NCBI RefSeq assembly: GCF_019042275.1
Contig: NZ_JAHQCW010000032.1
Location: 1-64,000, forward strand
Source: Diplocloster agilis
Lineage (GTDB): Bacteria; Bacillota; Clostridia; Lachnospirales; Lachnospiraceae
DNA length: 64,000 nucleotides
Direction: 5' to 3'
Positions 8,569-16,446 of the stretch are shown here, one piece after another. The notes below the pieces were generated by a model that searched no databases, was not told the DNA's origin, and saw only the letters and a list, made by a program, of their open reading frames with translations. Position numbers and translations under genes: made by a program. The first letter of the stretch is position 1. Each line of letters begins with the position of its first letter.

Positions 8569-8946
8569 TCAGCCATGTATCAGCCCGATCACCAGGCAGG
8601 CTGCTCCCAGCGCCAGAATCATCACAAATCTTTTCATTGATACGGTATATAAGCGCTGGGGCCGTTCTTTCAGATATTTTACAGGCAGCTTTGTTCCGAT
8701 CTGCGCATGCGCCGGTACCTGTATCCGATTCTCTGATATATATTCCCTGCCCTGTGCCTCGTACCGCAAGACCGCCCATTTGGCATCCTTTGGATTTCTT
8801 CCATTCCCCGAGGTATACACTTCCATCACGGTGCCTGTCGCATCTCCTGTCTTTCCCTTATTTTTCCACAGGTTCCATCCATCCTTACAAGCCAGCAGCA
8901 AAAAAACCACTCCGGCCACACACATAAACATTCCTTCCACGCTCAT
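8569..8946 (-). CDS. DUF3592-type membrane protein
   Basis: The 125-residue protein has an N-terminal membrane helix (residues 5-21), a soluble middle with the DUF3592 pattern (ATGTVMEVYTSGNG, then a beta-rich segment ending GTKLPVKYLKERP) and a C-terminal helix (~105-122). GGAGG lies 6-8 bp before the ATG at 8946. No operon partner is nearby, and the function of the family is unknown. The 120 bp between it and the LytTR gene contain nothing obvious. Confidence 0.65.
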   Translation of the reverse strand: MSVEGMFMCVAGVVFLLLACKDGWNLWKNKGKTGDATGTVMEVYTSGNGRNPKDAKWAVLRYEAQGREYISENRIQVPAHAQIGTKLPVKYLKERPQRLYTVSMKRFVMILALGAACLVIGLIHG

Positions 8947-9135
8947 CCGATATCCTCCTCCGTATGAATCCTTCTTTGTTCTGGTTATACACTGTAATCT
9001 TCTTGCCGTCAAGCGCGGATTTTCTCTTGCTGGATTTGCTCTTGCGCTTACCTCGCTTATACATGTTTCTCCGATTATTTCATATAATAACCGCAACCCG
9101 ATAGAAAATCTATTAAAAGGAACAGGAGAACAATC

Positions 9136-10119
9136 ATGAAGATCTTATTTTACGATACCAAAAGCTATGACCGGGAATCCTTTGAAAAATTTCTTCCCCA
9201 ATATCCCCAATTGGAGCTGGAATTTATGGAAACCGAATTGTCTCCCCGTACCGCCCGACTGTCCCAGGGCTACGACGCGATCTGCGCCTTCGTCAACTCC
9301 GATGTGGGGACCCGGACCATCGAGGCCCTGCATCGCAGTAACGTCCGCCTGATTCTGATGCGCTGCGCCGGTTTCAACAACGTGGATGTGGATACGGCCG
9401 CAAGGCTTGGCATCACGATCATGAGAGTCCCCGGCTATTCCCCGGAGGCGGTCGCCGAGCATGCCATGGCTCTGGCGCTGACCGTGAACCGCCATATGCA
9501 CAAAGCCTACGTCAAGGTACGGGAAAATGATTTCAGCCTCAACAGTCTGATGGGCTTTAATTTCTATCAAAAGACAGCCGGAATCATCGGCACCGGCAAG
9601 ATCGGGGCTGCCATGGCGCGGATCTGCCGGGGCTTCGGCATGCGCATTCTGGCCTATGATGTATACCGCAATCCGTCGCTTGATTTTGTGGAATATGTGG
9701 ATCTGGATACCCTGCTTAAGGCCAGTGATCTGGTCTCCCTACACTGCCCGCTCACCGACGCCACCTATCACCTGATCAACCGGGATACCATCCGCGAAAT
9801 GAAGGAGGGCGTCATATTGGTCAATACTTCCCGGGGAGGGCTGGTGAAAACCGAGGATCTGATCGAGGGTATCCGCGCCCGCAAATTCTTCGGGGTGGGT
9901 CTGGATGTGTACGAAGAAGAAAACCGTAACGTATTTGAGGACCGGTCCGACGATATCATGGAACATTCCACCACGGCCCGCCTGTTGTCCTTTCCCAATG
10001 TGATGATTACTTCTCATCAGGGGTTTTTTACGAATGAGGCGCTGGATGCCATCAGTTCCGTTACACTGCAGAACGCCATGGATTTTCTGAATGGAGGTGG
10101 GAATGGGAATATGGTTTGA
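9136..10119 (+). CDS. ldhA: D-lactate dehydrogenase
   Basis: This 327-residue NAD-dependent enzyme reduces pyruvate to D-lactate, a fermentative end reaction. It is close to the LdhA group throughout (RCAGFNNVD, VPGYSPEAVAEHAMAL). The nucleotide-binding GTGKIG is near residue 155, the arginine is in NTSRGGLV, the glutamate in GLDVYEEE and the catalytic histidine in TSHQGFF. Length is standard. AGGAGAAC lies before the ATG. The neighbouring palindrome LP3 follows 72 bp after the stop. A related 2-hydroxyacid dehydrogenase activity is possible but less likely. Confidence 0.9.
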   Translation: MKILFYDTKSYDRESFEKFLPQYPQLELEFMETELSPRTARLSQGYDAICAFVNSDVGTRTIEALHRSNVRLILMRCAGFNNVDVDTAARLGITIMRVPGYSPEAVAEHAMALALTVNRHMHKAYVKVRENDFSLNSLMGFNFYQKTAGIIGTGKIGAAMARICRGFGMRILAYDVYRNPSLDFVEYVDLDTLLKASDLVSLHCPLTDATYHLINRDTIREMKEGVILVNTSRGGLVKTEDLIEGIRARKFFGVGLDVYEEENRNVFEDRSDDIMEHSTTARLLSFPNVMITSHQGFFTNEALDAISSVTLQNAMDFLNGGGNGNMV

Positions 10120-10191
10120 AGGGACGGGAGGAAAGAGATGCGCGGGGGCCTTCCGGGGAGGGGCGGCAGCCTTGGGGCGCATAATCACATC

Positions 10192-10339
10192 GGCCGGGCC
10201 TAAGAACAGGTAACTCCGATGGAGGGAGAACCTCTTATTAGCAGGGACTGGAACAAACTCGCCAGAGTACGGCTCGGACAGTGTTCCAGTCCCTGCGAGG
10301 TTCTCCCTCCATCTGCGTAACCTGTTCTAAGGCCCGGCC
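10192..10339. repeat. Long palindrome LP3 downstream of ldhA
   Basis: The arms 10192-10255 and 10282-10339 are inverted copies: GGCCGGGCCTAAGAACAGG against CCTGTTCTAAGGCCCGGCC, GGAGGGAGAACCT against AGGTTCTCCCTCC, and GCAGGGACTGGAACA against TGTTCCAGTCCCTGC. A few bases bulge on the left side. The central 26 bases hold two tiny self-complementary pieces. There is no T-run. The element begins 72 bp after the ldhA stop and ends 38 bp before the glnA -35 box. Confidence 0.85.
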
Positions 10340-10377
10340 TCAAGCGATTTTGCCGGAGTATTTGTTGGATCTGAGTG

Positions 10378-10406
10378 TTGACATAAAAGAGGGGAGATTC
10401 CATAAT
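10378..10406 (+). promoter_or_regulatory. Promoter of glnA
   Basis: TTGACA, 17-bp spacer and CATAAT, 38 bp before the start codon. No convincing GlnR-type box or riboswitch was found in the short leader. Confidence 0.65.
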
Positions 10407-10444
10407 GTTATACAAAGACAAAAATTATGTTCAGGGGGATGCCT

Positions 10445-11875
10445 ATGTTTGAAAATGTGAGACAGGCACAGGATTATTGTAAGAATCAGGGAATTCGGAT
10501 GATTGATTTTAAAATGGTGGATATCAATGGGCGCTGGAGACATCTGACGATTCCTGCGGAGCGGCTGGATGAGAGTACGATGTGCTACGGAATCGGGTTT
10601 GACGGTTCGAATTATGGATATGCACCGGTGGAAAAAAGCGATATGGTGTTTCTGCCGGATCTGTCAACTGCTCACCCGGACCCGTTCACGGAGGTTCCCA
10701 CACTTTCTATTTCCGGGAACGTGCGTGTTTTAAGGGATACGGGGAATGAGCCGTTTGACCAGTATCCCAGGAATGTGGCGCTGAAGGCGGAGGAGTTTAT
10801 GCGCAGAAGCGGGATCGCCGACCAGATGATTATTGGGCCGGAGTTTGAGTTTCATCTGCTGGACAGAGTCAGCTATGACTGCCGGCCAAACCGGGTTTCC
10901 TACGAGCTGGATACCATGCAGGCGGAATGGAATTCCGGGCTGCCGGGAGCGAATTCCGGATATCATGTGCCCCGGGAGGGCGGGTATCACATCTGCGCTC
11001 CTCTTGACAGTTCCTATGATTTCCGCAGTAAGATCTGCCTGATGTTAGCTGACTGGGGAATCGACGTCAAGTATCATCACCACGAAGTGGGAGGGCCCGG
11101 TCAGGTGGAGATCGAGGTGGAACTGGGTAGTATGACGGATATGGCGGACAAGACCATGATTCTTAAATATGTGGTGCGAAATGCCGCGGTGGCGGCGGGT
11201 AAGACAGCCACCTTTATGCCGAAGCCTATTTATCAGGAAGCAGGCAATGGAATGCATGTGCACATGCTGCTCAGAAAAGACGGAAAGCCTTTGTTTTATG
11301 ATGAGGCTGGGTATTCCGGGCTGAGTAAAGAGGCACATTGGTTTATGGGGGGACTGCTGATGCATGCCCGTTCTCTGTGCGCGCTCACGAATCCTTCTAC
11401 GAATTCTTTTAAACGTCTGGTGCCCGGTTATGAGGCTCCGGTCACGATCGGTTATGCTACCTCCAACCGAAGCGCTGTGATTCGTATCCCCGCGTATGCT
11501 AAGGCTTCGGATTCGAAACGCTTTGAGCTGCGCAATCCGGACGCTACCTGTAATCCTTACTATGCCTATGCGGCTATCCTTATGGCCGGTTTGGATGGGA
11601 TTCTGCGGCAGACCGATCCCCATGAGCATGGCTGGGGGCCTTTTGATTGTAACTTGTATCAGCTTTCTGAGGAGGAGAAGATGGGACTTGAGTCTCTTCC
11701 GAAGACGCTTTCCGAAGCGCTGGATGCACTGGAGAAGGATCATGAGTATCTTACACGGGATGGGGTGTTCCCGGAACCGCTTTTGAATGCCTGGATTAAA
11801 AATAAGCGGGCGGAAGCGGAGCTGGTGGAACAGATTCCGCATCCGGCGGAGATTGGGTTGTATTATGATTTGTGA
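10445..11875 (+). CDS. glnA: Glutamine synthetase, type I
   Basis: The enzyme joins ammonia and glutamate to glutamine with ATP. Of about 476 residues, the N-terminal beta-grasp part carries FKMVDINGRWRHLTI and GFDGSNYGYAPVEKSDM. The catalytic domain has IGPEFEFHLL, the GNGMHVHMLL metal/substrate loop, NPSTNSFKRLVPGYEAPV and the arginine-rich NRSAVIRIP. ATG 10445 is preferred because CAGGGGG precedes it at 6 bp; an upstream in-frame ATG (10427) has no site. It is a single gene on its own promoter. An adenylylation-type tyrosine site was not assessed; the gene ends 64 bp before palindrome LP4. Confidence 0.9.
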   Translation: MFENVRQAQDYCKNQGIRMIDFKMVDINGRWRHLTIPAERLDESTMCYGIGFDGSNYGYAPVEKSDMVFLPDLSTAHPDPFTEVPTLSISGNVRVLRDTGNEPFDQYPRNVALKAEEFMRRSGIADQMIIGPEFEFHLLDRVSYDCRPNRVSYELDTMQAEWNSGLPGANSGYHVPREGGYHICAPLDSSYDFRSKICLMLADWGIDVKYHHHEVGGPGQVEIEVELGSMTDMADKTMILKYVVRNAAVAAGKTATFMPKPIYQEAGNGMHVHMLLRKDGKPLFYDEAGYSGLSKEAHWFMGGLLMHARSLCALTNPSTNSFKRLVPGYEAPVTIGYATSNRSAVIRIPAYAKASDSKRFELRNPDATCNPYYAYAAILMAGLDGILRQTDPHEHGWGPFDCNLYQLSEEEKMGLESLPKTLSEALDALEKDHEYLTRDGVFPEPLLNAWIKNKRAEAELVEQIPHPAEIGLYYDL

Positions 11876-11939
11876 TTCGTTTTATGGGTTTTTGAATATC
11901 TGCCGGCTGGGGTGTTGAACTTAGGCGGCATTTGGCGGC

Positions 11940-12096
11940 ATTTGGGGACATGTCCATTTCGGTTTGGGACAGGTGCAAATCAGTTTGGGACAGGTACATT
12001 TCGCCAGAAGATTTTCGCAGAAAATCAACTGGCGAAATGTACCTGTCCCAAACTGATTTGCACCTGTCCCAAACCGAAATGGACATGTCCCCAAAT
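11940..12096. repeat. Perfect long palindrome LP4 (68-bp arms)
   Basis: The arms 11940-12007 and 12029-12096 are exact reverse complements over all 68 bp. The 21-base centre itself pairs (GATTTTC-GCA-GAAAATC), so 157 bp form one hairpin with a single 2x2 mismatch. Each arm holds three tandem 21-22-bp units, starting at 11941, 11963 and 11984, with core TTTGGG(G)ACA.GT. The right arm ends on the first base of the stop codon of the minus-strand permease gene, and the left arm begins 64 bp after the glnA stop. It therefore sits between two converging genes. Confidence 0.95.
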
Positions 12097-13157
12097 CAAC
12101 GGGCCGTGAAGTATAGCAGAACGCTGCTGCTTAAGGAGCCGAAGATGCACCGCCTCAGGCTGCCAAGCAGGAAGGCTTCCTGATACCAGCCCTGGTAGTT
12201 CAGCAGCTTCCGGTGGTCGGCGGACAGCTCCTGGAGCTTGACAATCCAGAATTCAAAGTCCGATACCCCTGCCGGTACATAATCAGCCGGGAACCGCACA
12301 AAGATACAGACCCACAGCAGGAGAAATAGTCCTATCCCAATAACGGCGGCCATCCTGTATAGGAACCTGGACATCTGGTTTTGGGACAGTATGCTGATAT
12401 GGCTGCGCAGCAGCCGCTTCCACAGCCTGCGTAAAATCACAGCCCCCAAAAGCAGCGGAGGCAGTCCCAGGAATATTCCGGCAAATCCCGCATAGAGACC
12501 CCCTTCCAGGAGGCTGTCGTAATTGGTCAGCCCCTGCTGGGTCAGAAAATTCCGGACTTCGGACGCGGAATATTCCTTCCCTCTATAGCGAAACTCCAGG
12601 CTGGACAGCAGATCCGTTTTCTTCGCCCGGTGTAACAGGATCTGCCCGTCGTTTGAGACGACTCCGCGCACGGCATACGTTTTCCCGCCGATACGAAGGG
12701 AGCAGCCAAGCGTATCCGTGCTCCGAAACAGCTTCTCCGACAGAGCGCTGCTGATCACGCATCCTTCCTCGTCCAGACTGTTAACATAGCTTCCGCACAG
12801 GAGGGGGCCCGGAAGGATTTCGGCCATATTTCCCCAGGCGCCGATCCGGTCCGTCTGCGTGCGGATGTTCAATTCCGGATTCTCTACATCCTGTTCCTCT
12901 TCCCGGTACCAACCGGTGATGTCGGGCAGTTCCTTTACTTCCTGCCCTGCTCCCTGCTGACCCGGCAATAACGCTTTCTCTTCTTTTTTCTGCCGCTGCT
13001 GCTCATAGATCTCATCCAACTGCGTGCCGGTCATTCCCCGGTCTTTGTAGTGAACGGTTACCGCCTGGCGAAAAGTCAGAACTTTGGATCCGGACGTCAC
13101 ACATACAGCATAGAGAATCAGGAATCCTGCCAGCATACCGTATTGTAGTTTTTTCAT
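12096..13157 (-). CDS. MacB/FtsX-type ABC transporter permease
   Basis: The protein of 353 residues has one N-terminal membrane helix (5-25), an extracellular MacB-type core (~30-215, with CVISSALSEKLF and GKTYAVRGVVSNDG), then three helices (~225-250, 275-300, 330-350). That is the FtsX-superfamily arrangement. Its start codon shares one base with the stop of the adaptor gene (TAATG), so the two are translationally coupled. Normally such a permease works with a MacB-like ATPase, but none is encoded in this operon or window. It may be an efflux or mechanotransmission partner of the upstream adaptor; the substrate is unknown. Confidence 0.7.
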   Translation of the reverse strand: MKKLQYGMLAGFLILYAVCVTSGSKVLTFRQAVTVHYKDRGMTGTQLDEIYEQQRQKKEEKALLPGQQGAGQEVKELPDITGWYREEEQDVENPELNIRTQTDRIGAWGNMAEILPGPLLCGSYVNSLDEEGCVISSALSEKLFRSTDTLGCSLRIGGKTYAVRGVVSNDGQILLHRAKKTDLLSSLEFRYRGKEYSASEVRNFLTQQGLTNYDSLLEGGLYAGFAGIFLGLPPLLLGAVILRRLWKRLLRSHISILSQNQMSRFLYRMAAVIGIGLFLLLWVCIFVRFPADYVPAGVSDFEFWIVKLQELSADHRKLLNYQGWYQEAFLLGSLRRCIFGSLSSSVLLYFTAR

Positions 13158-14656
13158 TAAGACCCCACCCGTACTCTGTCCCCTTCACTGACATTCTTAC
13201 TGCTGCCGGTAATAATGCGGTCGTCGGCAGTCAGCGCATCATCTATGGCCACATATTGACTGTTACTTTTTAATACGGTAATCGGAACGCGCACCGCTAC
13301 GTCGGATTCCCCCAGAATCGTGGATTTCTTTTCCAGGACCAGGCAGTATTTGCCGTTCTGATCCTCGCGCAGCGCTTCGATCGGGATCAGGCTGCGGTAT
13401 TCCGTCTCCGACATTTTCTCCAGGGAATAGATTCCTTTTCCTGAAATCCGGTATTCTCCCTCCGGCAGATCGGCGATAAAGGTGGTCAGGCTGTTATCCC
13501 CCTGGGAGGCGTCCCCGGATACACTTACCTCTCCTGTGCCCGCAGGCTGAATGCTCTGAATCCTAGCCTCCACAGGTTTTGCCTGCTGCGGCAGTGTCAC
13601 GGTGATCGAATCCCCTTCCTGCATCAGCTCCAGCGCATTTTCATCCAGATTTCCTACGAACTGATAGGCACCGGTTCCAATTTCCACGATCTCCGTTCCT
13701 GTGGTTTTCGTTCCGGGCGACACACCCATCTTGGTAATCACGCCGTCCACATCCGCCTGTACTTCCCCGCCGGCCGCGATCAATTCATCGATCTTTGCCA
13801 GCTCCTGTTCCTTTTGCCGGATTTCCAGCTTTCTAATTCTCTGTCCCAGTTCTGCCGCTTTCTTTATATTTTCTTCGTTTCTTCTGGAATATTCGTCATT
13901 CTTTTTCGCCAGCTCCCGGGCGTTTTCCGCCTGATCGTAAGCGTCCTTTAGGCTGTCCCTTTGGTCGGCCGCCGCTTCCACTGCCTGGCGCTGCTGCTCC
14001 TCATAGCTTCTAAAATCCGCATCCGCCTGAGCCACCGCTGCTTCGTAGTCTTTTTGGGCCTGCTCCTGATTCTCCGGAAGCGCCTGATCCAGTGCTGCCC
14101 TGGCGTTCTCTTTGATCTGGTCGCAATCGGCTTTTTTGGCGTTCATGTTTGCCTCATAGACATTTTTCGCGTCCTCCACGTCATTTACCGACTGGTCATA
14201 ACGCTTCTGCGCCTGCTCCAGATTCAGGAGCGCCTGCTCCTCCTCCGATACCTTATCTAACGGCTGGTCGGAATACTCCTGCTGCTCATAGGCCAGCTGA
14301 AGCTTTTCCAGCTCTATTTTCCGTACCTCTTTCTGTTCTTCTAAATATTCCGGATCCAGGAAAATGATTCCCTGCCCAGCCGTCACTTTTGTGCCGGCCG
14401 GCAACACTTTATTGACCCGGTATCCCAGAGGGACCTCCGTGTAAACCGCCTCGGCCGGCCGCACCGTCCCTTCCCCGCTTAGTTTATAGACCAGATTTCC
14501 TTCCTTTTTCTTTCCGATGTCCACCTTCGGCAGCATAACGGAATCGATTACCCGGGAGAGAACCGTCAGAATCAGCATCGCCGCAAAGAAAACGATCAGC
14601 AGCTTCATCCATTTTTGTTTTTTCTCCGTCTTCGTCAGCTTCTTCTCTTTATCCAT
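13157..14656 (-). CDS. Membrane-fusion/HlyD-type adaptor protein
   Basis: The protein of about 499 residues has one N-terminal membrane helix, a short barrel/lipoyl half (EGTVRPAEAVYTEVPLGYRV), a long alpha-helical coiled coil (~residues 95-295, rich in Q, E, A, K), the second lipoyl half (GGEVQADVDGVITKMGVSPG) and C-terminal beta domains. This is the architecture of adaptors that partner MacB-type transporters. TTG 14668 opens the frame, but GGAGG sits 5 bp before the ATG at 14656. It is the fourth gene of the operon. Confidence 0.8.
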   Translation of the reverse strand: MDKEKKLTKTEKKQKWMKLLIVFFAAMLILTVLSRVIDSVMLPKVDIGKKKEGNLVYKLSGEGTVRPAEAVYTEVPLGYRVNKVLPAGTKVTAGQGIIFLDPEYLEEQKEVRKIELEKLQLAYEQQEYSDQPLDKVSEEEQALLNLEQAQKRYDQSVNDVEDAKNVYEANMNAKKADCDQIKENARAALDQALPENQEQAQKDYEAAVAQADADFRSYEEQQRQAVEAAADQRDSLKDAYDQAENARELAKKNDEYSRRNEENIKKAAELGQRIRKLEIRQKEQELAKIDELIAAGGEVQADVDGVITKMGVSPGTKTTGTEIVEIGTGAYQFVGNLDENALELMQEGDSITVTLPQQAKPVEARIQSIQPAGTGEVSVSGDASQGDNSLTTFIADLPEGEYRISGKGIYSLEKMSETEYRSLIPIEALREDQNGKYCLVLEKKSTILGESDVAVRVPITVLKSNSQYVAIDDALTADDRIITGSSKNVSEGDRVRVGS

Positions 14657-14705
14657 CATTTCCTCCAACGCGTTTCCAAGCGATATCTGTTCCTTTTCGT
14701 CATGC

Positions 14706-15545
14706 TTATTCCTTCAGACCTGACGCCTCGATCCCCTGCTCCAGATAACTTTGTCCCCATAGAAACAGCATAAGCGCCGGAGCCATCATGACGATGGACG
14801 CGGTAAATGCCACACTCAGCTGCTCTGTCGTTATGTTCGGAAGATACAGGGACATGGGCCAGAGGGTTTTTGTTTTTAAAAATGCCAGAGGCTGTTCCAT
14901 GGCATTCCAATATTCCAGAAATCCCAGGATCATGGCCGAGAGAATCCCGGGCAGTCCAAGCGGAAGTCCGATTTTCAGGAAAATGGAAATCTCCCCTGCG
15001 CCGTCTATTTTTGCCGCTTCGATAAAGGAGCGCGGAATGCTCCGGAAAAATTTTGTCATGATAAATACGGGAAAGGTGGAAAATATCCCCGGCATAATAA
15101 TCGCCCAGTGGGTGTCCATCATAGCAAGTTTATCCAGGACCAGGTAATTGGACACCATGGTCACCTGAAAGGGCATGATCATCAGTACCATATAGAGCGT
15201 AAACAGCGCTTTTCTTCCCGGAAATTCGAATCTCCCAAAAGCCCAGGCCGCCGGGATGCTGACCAGACATTCCCCGAAGAGGATCCCGAATACCTGCCTG
15301 CAGGAATTCCAGAACATCACGTAGAAGCCCGGCGAGTCAAACAGCAGTTCCAGATAGGCTTTCAGGGTGGGAAATTCAGGGATCAGGGAAAACTGTACAG
15401 ACCCGCCGGTTCCGATCAGAACGGCCCCATAATGTTTTATGATCTCCGATGTTCCCATAAAAGAACTGCTCATCATGATAAGCAATGGAAGAAAGACCAC
15501 CGAGGATAATAAAAGAAGAAATAGAAAAGTCAATTTTTTTCTCAT
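14706..15545 (-). CDS. Carbohydrate ABC transporter permease (MalG/UgpE type)
   Basis: An inner-membrane permease of 279 residues with six predicted helices. The cytoplasmic EAA loop reads SFIEAAKIDGAGEISIF.KIGLPLG, which docks the ATPase. The frame opens further upstream, but AAAGGAGCGGG directly precedes the ATG at 15545. It pairs with the next permease upstream and the binding protein as an import complex. No ATPase gene is present, so a shared MsmX-like ATPase elsewhere is likely. Confidence 0.85.
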   Translation of the reverse strand: MRKKLTFLFLLLLSSVVFLPLLIMMSSSFMGTSEIIKHYGAVLIGTGGSVQFSLIPEFPTLKAYLELLFDSPGFYVMFWNSCRQVFGILFGECLVSIPAAWAFGRFEFPGRKALFTLYMVLMIMPFQVTMVSNYLVLDKLAMMDTHWAIIMPGIFSTFPVFIMTKFFRSIPRSFIEAAKIDGAGEISIFLKIGLPLGLPGILSAMILGFLEYWNAMEQPLAFLKTKTLWPMSLYLPNITTEQLSVAFTASIVMMAPALMLFLWGQSYLEQGIEASGLKE

Positions 15546-15564
15546 GTCCCGCTCCTTTTTTGCT

Positions 15565-16446
15565 CTAATCCTCTGCGTTTCTCTCATTCCGATGCTGTAC
15601 CACCAGCAGGAAGGTGGTAATCACCAGAGCGGTCAGTACGGCGGCGGCACTCATTTTCTGGATATCCAGCGATACAAACCAGTTGTTAAACAGATGCTGC
15701 AGCATATAGATACTGCTGTCCGGGTAATCTCCGGCGATCAGATAAGCTTCCCGGAATACTTTAAAGGAATTGACAAAGGACAGCACGCCGATCAGGAATA
15801 CCGTCGGCCGCAGTTCCGGCAGCGTGATGTATCGGAAACACTGCCAACGGCCCGCTCCGTCCACTCTGGCCGCCTCATAGAGCGCAGGCGAGATCCCGTT
15901 TAAACCGGCCAGCCACAGGATGATGTCATAACCGATATTCTTCCACAGATAGCTGAATACCAGCACATAGAAGGCGGTGGCCCCATTCATCCAGTCCACG
16001 GGGGACATGTGAAATACCGCCGTAATCTGGTTCAGATACCCTTTCTCGTCGAACATTAACTGCCAGAGCAGTACGATGGACGCCACAGGGATCGCCATAG
16101 GGGTCAGGAATATGGTCTTAAACCATTCCCCCGACCCGCACAGTCCCTGGATGCACAGCGCCACCAGAAAGGACAGGAGCAGCAACAGGGGAATGCAGGT
16201 GAGCAGGAATCTGCCGGTATTGAAAGCCGCCTGATGAAACGCTTCGTTCGTCAGTACGGTCTGATAATTCTTAAGTCCCACAAACCTGCCGCCCATGGCT
16301 TCATAAAAGGATCTGCGGATCACATCCAGAAACGGAATAAGTACAAAGGCGGCGACCCCCAGCAAACTGGGGGCCAGGAACAGATAGGCCTTTACCGCCG
16401 TATTCTTATTCCGCCTGATAGGTGTTTGCTTTCTTGCATATGGCAT
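15565..16446 (-). CDS. Sugar ABC transporter permease (MalF/UgpA type)
   Basis: A permease of about 293 residues with six helices (the first at ~FLAPSLLGVAAFVLIPFL) and an EAA loop ALYEAARVDGAGRWQCF. The preferred start is ATG 16446, preceded by GAGAAGG, which places the first 41 bases inside the 3' end of the binding-protein gene; an upstream start at 16497 would overlap more. It forms a heterodimer with the following permease. Confidence 0.8.
   Translation of the reverse strand: MPYARKQTPIRRNKNTAVKAYLFLAPSLLGVAAFVLIPFLDVIRRSFYEAMGGRFVGLKNYQTVLTNEAFHQAAFNTGRFLLTCIPLLLLLSFLVALCIQGLCGSGEWFKTIFLTPMAIPVASIVLLWQLMFDEKGYLNQITAVFHMSPVDWMNGATAFYVLVFSYLWKNIGYDIILWLAGLNGISPALYEAARVDGAGRWQCFRYITLPELRPTVFLIGVLSFVNSFKVFREAYLIAGDYPDSSIYMLQHLFNNWFVSLDIQKMSAAAVLTALVITTFLLVVQHRNERNAED

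Noticed and set aside
10340-10444. A riboswitch or GlnR operator in front of glnA
   Set aside because: The leader after the promoter is only about 30 bases and no known motif pattern was found.
11045-11842. A 265-codon minus-strand open frame inside glnA
   Set aside because: It is antisense to the conserved glutamine synthetase and codes no recognisable domain.
12096-13157. The MacB/FtsX-type permease as a fragment truncated by palindrome LP4
   Set aside because: The protein keeps all four expected helices and the extracellular core; LP4 begins exactly at the stop codon and does not remove coding sequence.
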